This document shows positions 63,074-64,000 of a stretch of DNA of 64,000 bases, piece by piece. This DNA is from Catenulispora sp. GP43 (GTDB lineage: Bacteria > Actinomycetota > Actinomycetes > Streptomycetales > Catenulisporaceae). The stretch covers positions 310,001 through 374,000 of the forward strand of contig NZ_JBGCCT010000003.1 in the NCBI RefSeq assembly GCF_041260665.1, read 5' to 3'. A program made the position numbers and the translations under genes. Under the pieces are notes generated by a model. It searched no databases. It saw nothing but the letters and a program-made list of their open reading frames with translations, and was not told where the DNA came from. The first letter of the stretch is position 1; each line of letters starts with the position of its first letter.

Positions 63074-64000
63074 CTAGGCCAGATCGGGCCCGGGCGTGTC
63101 GACGCCGTCGCGGCTCTCCAGCGCCCGCGTCGCGTCGTGTCCGAACGCCGCGCGCAGTTCCATCTCCTCGCGCAGGACGTCGGCGAAGCGCCGCACGCCC
63201 TCGCGGATGCGCTCGGGCGTCGGGTAGCAGTACGACAGGCGCAGTGAGGACGCGCCGAATCCGTCTGAGTAGAAACCCGTGCCCGGGACGTAGGCCACGC
63301 GCGCGGTCACGGCACGAGGCAGCATCGCCTTGGAGTCGAGCCCCGACGGGAGCGTGACCCACACGTAGAAACCGCCGTCGGGCTTGGTCCACGTGACACC
63401 GGCGGGCATCAGCTCGGACAGCGCGGTCAGGGTCGCGTCGCGGCGCTCCAGATACATGGCCCGGAAGGCCTTGATCTGCTCGCGCCACGGCTGGGTGGTC
63501 AGGTAGCGGGAGACCATCATCTGGGAGAAGGCCGGCGGGCACAGGTCCGCGGCCTCGGCGGCCAGCGTCAGCTTCTCGCGGACCGCGTGCGGCGCCAGGG
63601 CCCAGCCGACGCGGAAGCCTGGGGCGAAGGTCTTGGAGAACGACCCGAGATAGATGACGTTCTCGGTGTCCAGCGAGCGGAGGGCCGGGTAGGTCTCGCC
63701 CTCGAAGCCGAGCAGCCCGTACGGGTTGTCCTCCAGGATCAGGATTCCGGCCTCGCGGCAGATCTCCACGATCTCCGGACGCCGCTCGACGGCCATCGTC
63801 ACGCCGGCCGGGTTGTGGAAGTTCGGGATCGTGTAGAGGAACTTGATGCGGCGGCCGGAGGCCTTCACCGAGGCGATCGCCGCGCGCAGGTTGTCCGGGA
63901 CCAGGCCCTGGTCGTCCATCGCCACGTGGACCACCTGGGCCTGGTACGAGGCGAAGACGCCGAGCGCGCCCACGTAGGACGGGCCCTCGGCGAGGATGAC
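63074..64000 (-). CDS. PLP-dependent aminotransferase (class I/II), 5' partial
   Basis: The frame is open to the right edge, so the start is outside. About 309 residues are visible. Fold-type I aminotransferase: LAEGPSYVGAL, IPNFHNPAGVTM, LEDNPYGLLGFEG (Asp and Tyr of the PLP site), and the Schiff-base Lys in YLGSFSKTFAPGFRVGW; PDGGFYVWVTLP and LRLSYCYPTPERI near the end. Belongs to the 2-aminoadipate/MocR-like group that is a common neighbour of parAB in actinobacteria. Substrate not determined. Confidence 0.9.
   Translation of the reverse strand, partial: VILAEGPSYVGALGVFASYQAQVVHVAMDDQGLVPDNLRAAIASVKASGRRIKFLYTIPNFHNPAGVTMAVERRPEIVEICREAGILILEDNPYGLLGFEGETYPALRSLDTENVIYLGSFSKTFAPGFRVGWALAPHAVREKLTLAAEAADLCPPAFSQMMVSRYLTTQPWREQIKAFRAMYLERRDATLTALSELMPAGVTWTKPDGGFYVWVTLPSGLDSKAMLPRAVTARVAYVPGTGFYSDGFGASSLRLSYCYPTPERIREGVRRFADVLREEMELRAAFGHDATRALESRDGVDTPGPDLA

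Overview
The window is a piece of chromosome from a high-GC Gram-positive bacterium (Actinomycetota, probably a Streptomyces-like or Catenulispora-like filamentous actinomycete). The evidence is very high GC, GTG/TTG starts, CrgA, FhaA/FhaB, PASTA kinase, SigE-family sigma factor, DUF5753 regulators, and above all the order rpmH-dnaA-oriC-dnaN-gnd-recF-DciA/DUF721-gyrB-gyrA-DUF3566-tRNA-Ile. The exact genus is inference.

Layout. (1) 1-6145: a Tad/Flp-like locus (CpaE/TadZ, TadA, TadB, TadC, Flp-like DUF4244 pilin, TadE, Rv3654c-like TadE/G) facing two small membrane-protein genes on the minus strand. (2) 6102-20739: the conserved envelope and cell-division block: ppiA, rhomboid protease, crgA, DUF881, class E sortase, a small membrane protein, pabA/trpG, then the minus-strand run fhaA-fhaB-pstP-rodA-pbpA-pknB, ended by tRNA-Leu(CAG). 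(3) 20740-41656: about 21 kb of accessory genes between tRNA-Leu and tRNA-Ile: methyltransferase, SigE-family sigma factor with a DsbA-like membrane partner, TetR/DUF4260, oxidoreductases, LysE, GNAT, tyrosine phosphatase, HxlR, MFS/TetR, GDT1, two DUF5753 regulators with a GHKL ATPase, HtrA-like protease, aminoglycoside-phosphotransferase-like, peptidase E/XRE, GntR and a BP74-like secreted protein. (4) 41657-55147: tRNA-Ile, DUF3566, gyrA, gyrB, DciA-like, recF, gnd, dnaN, oriC (DnaA boxes 52504-52762), dnaA, and a second DnaA-box cluster upstream of dnaA. (5) 55148-64000: rpmH, rnpA, yidD, yidC, jag, rsmG, parA, parB, a frameshifted methyltransferase, ddl and an aminotransferase running off the edge.

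Replication starts at about 52.6 kb. Core genes on both sides are transcribed away from oriC. The right arm carries a dense centromere: 15 exact copies of one asymmetric parS-like 14-mer plus two variants between 58.4 and 63.1 kb. Several copies are arranged as inverted pairs that form long perfect hairpins at gene ends. Relative to Mycobacterium tuberculosis, the ppiA-to-tRNA-Leu block is inverted, so the fhaA-pknB operon points away from oriC.

The most unusual items are the asymmetric parS array with its hairpins, a nested DnaA-box palindrome at the end of the rhomboid gene, a sigma-factor partner in which an anti-sigma-like N-terminus is joined to a thioredoxin/DsbA domain, and a clean frameshift at the end of the methyltransferase next to parB.
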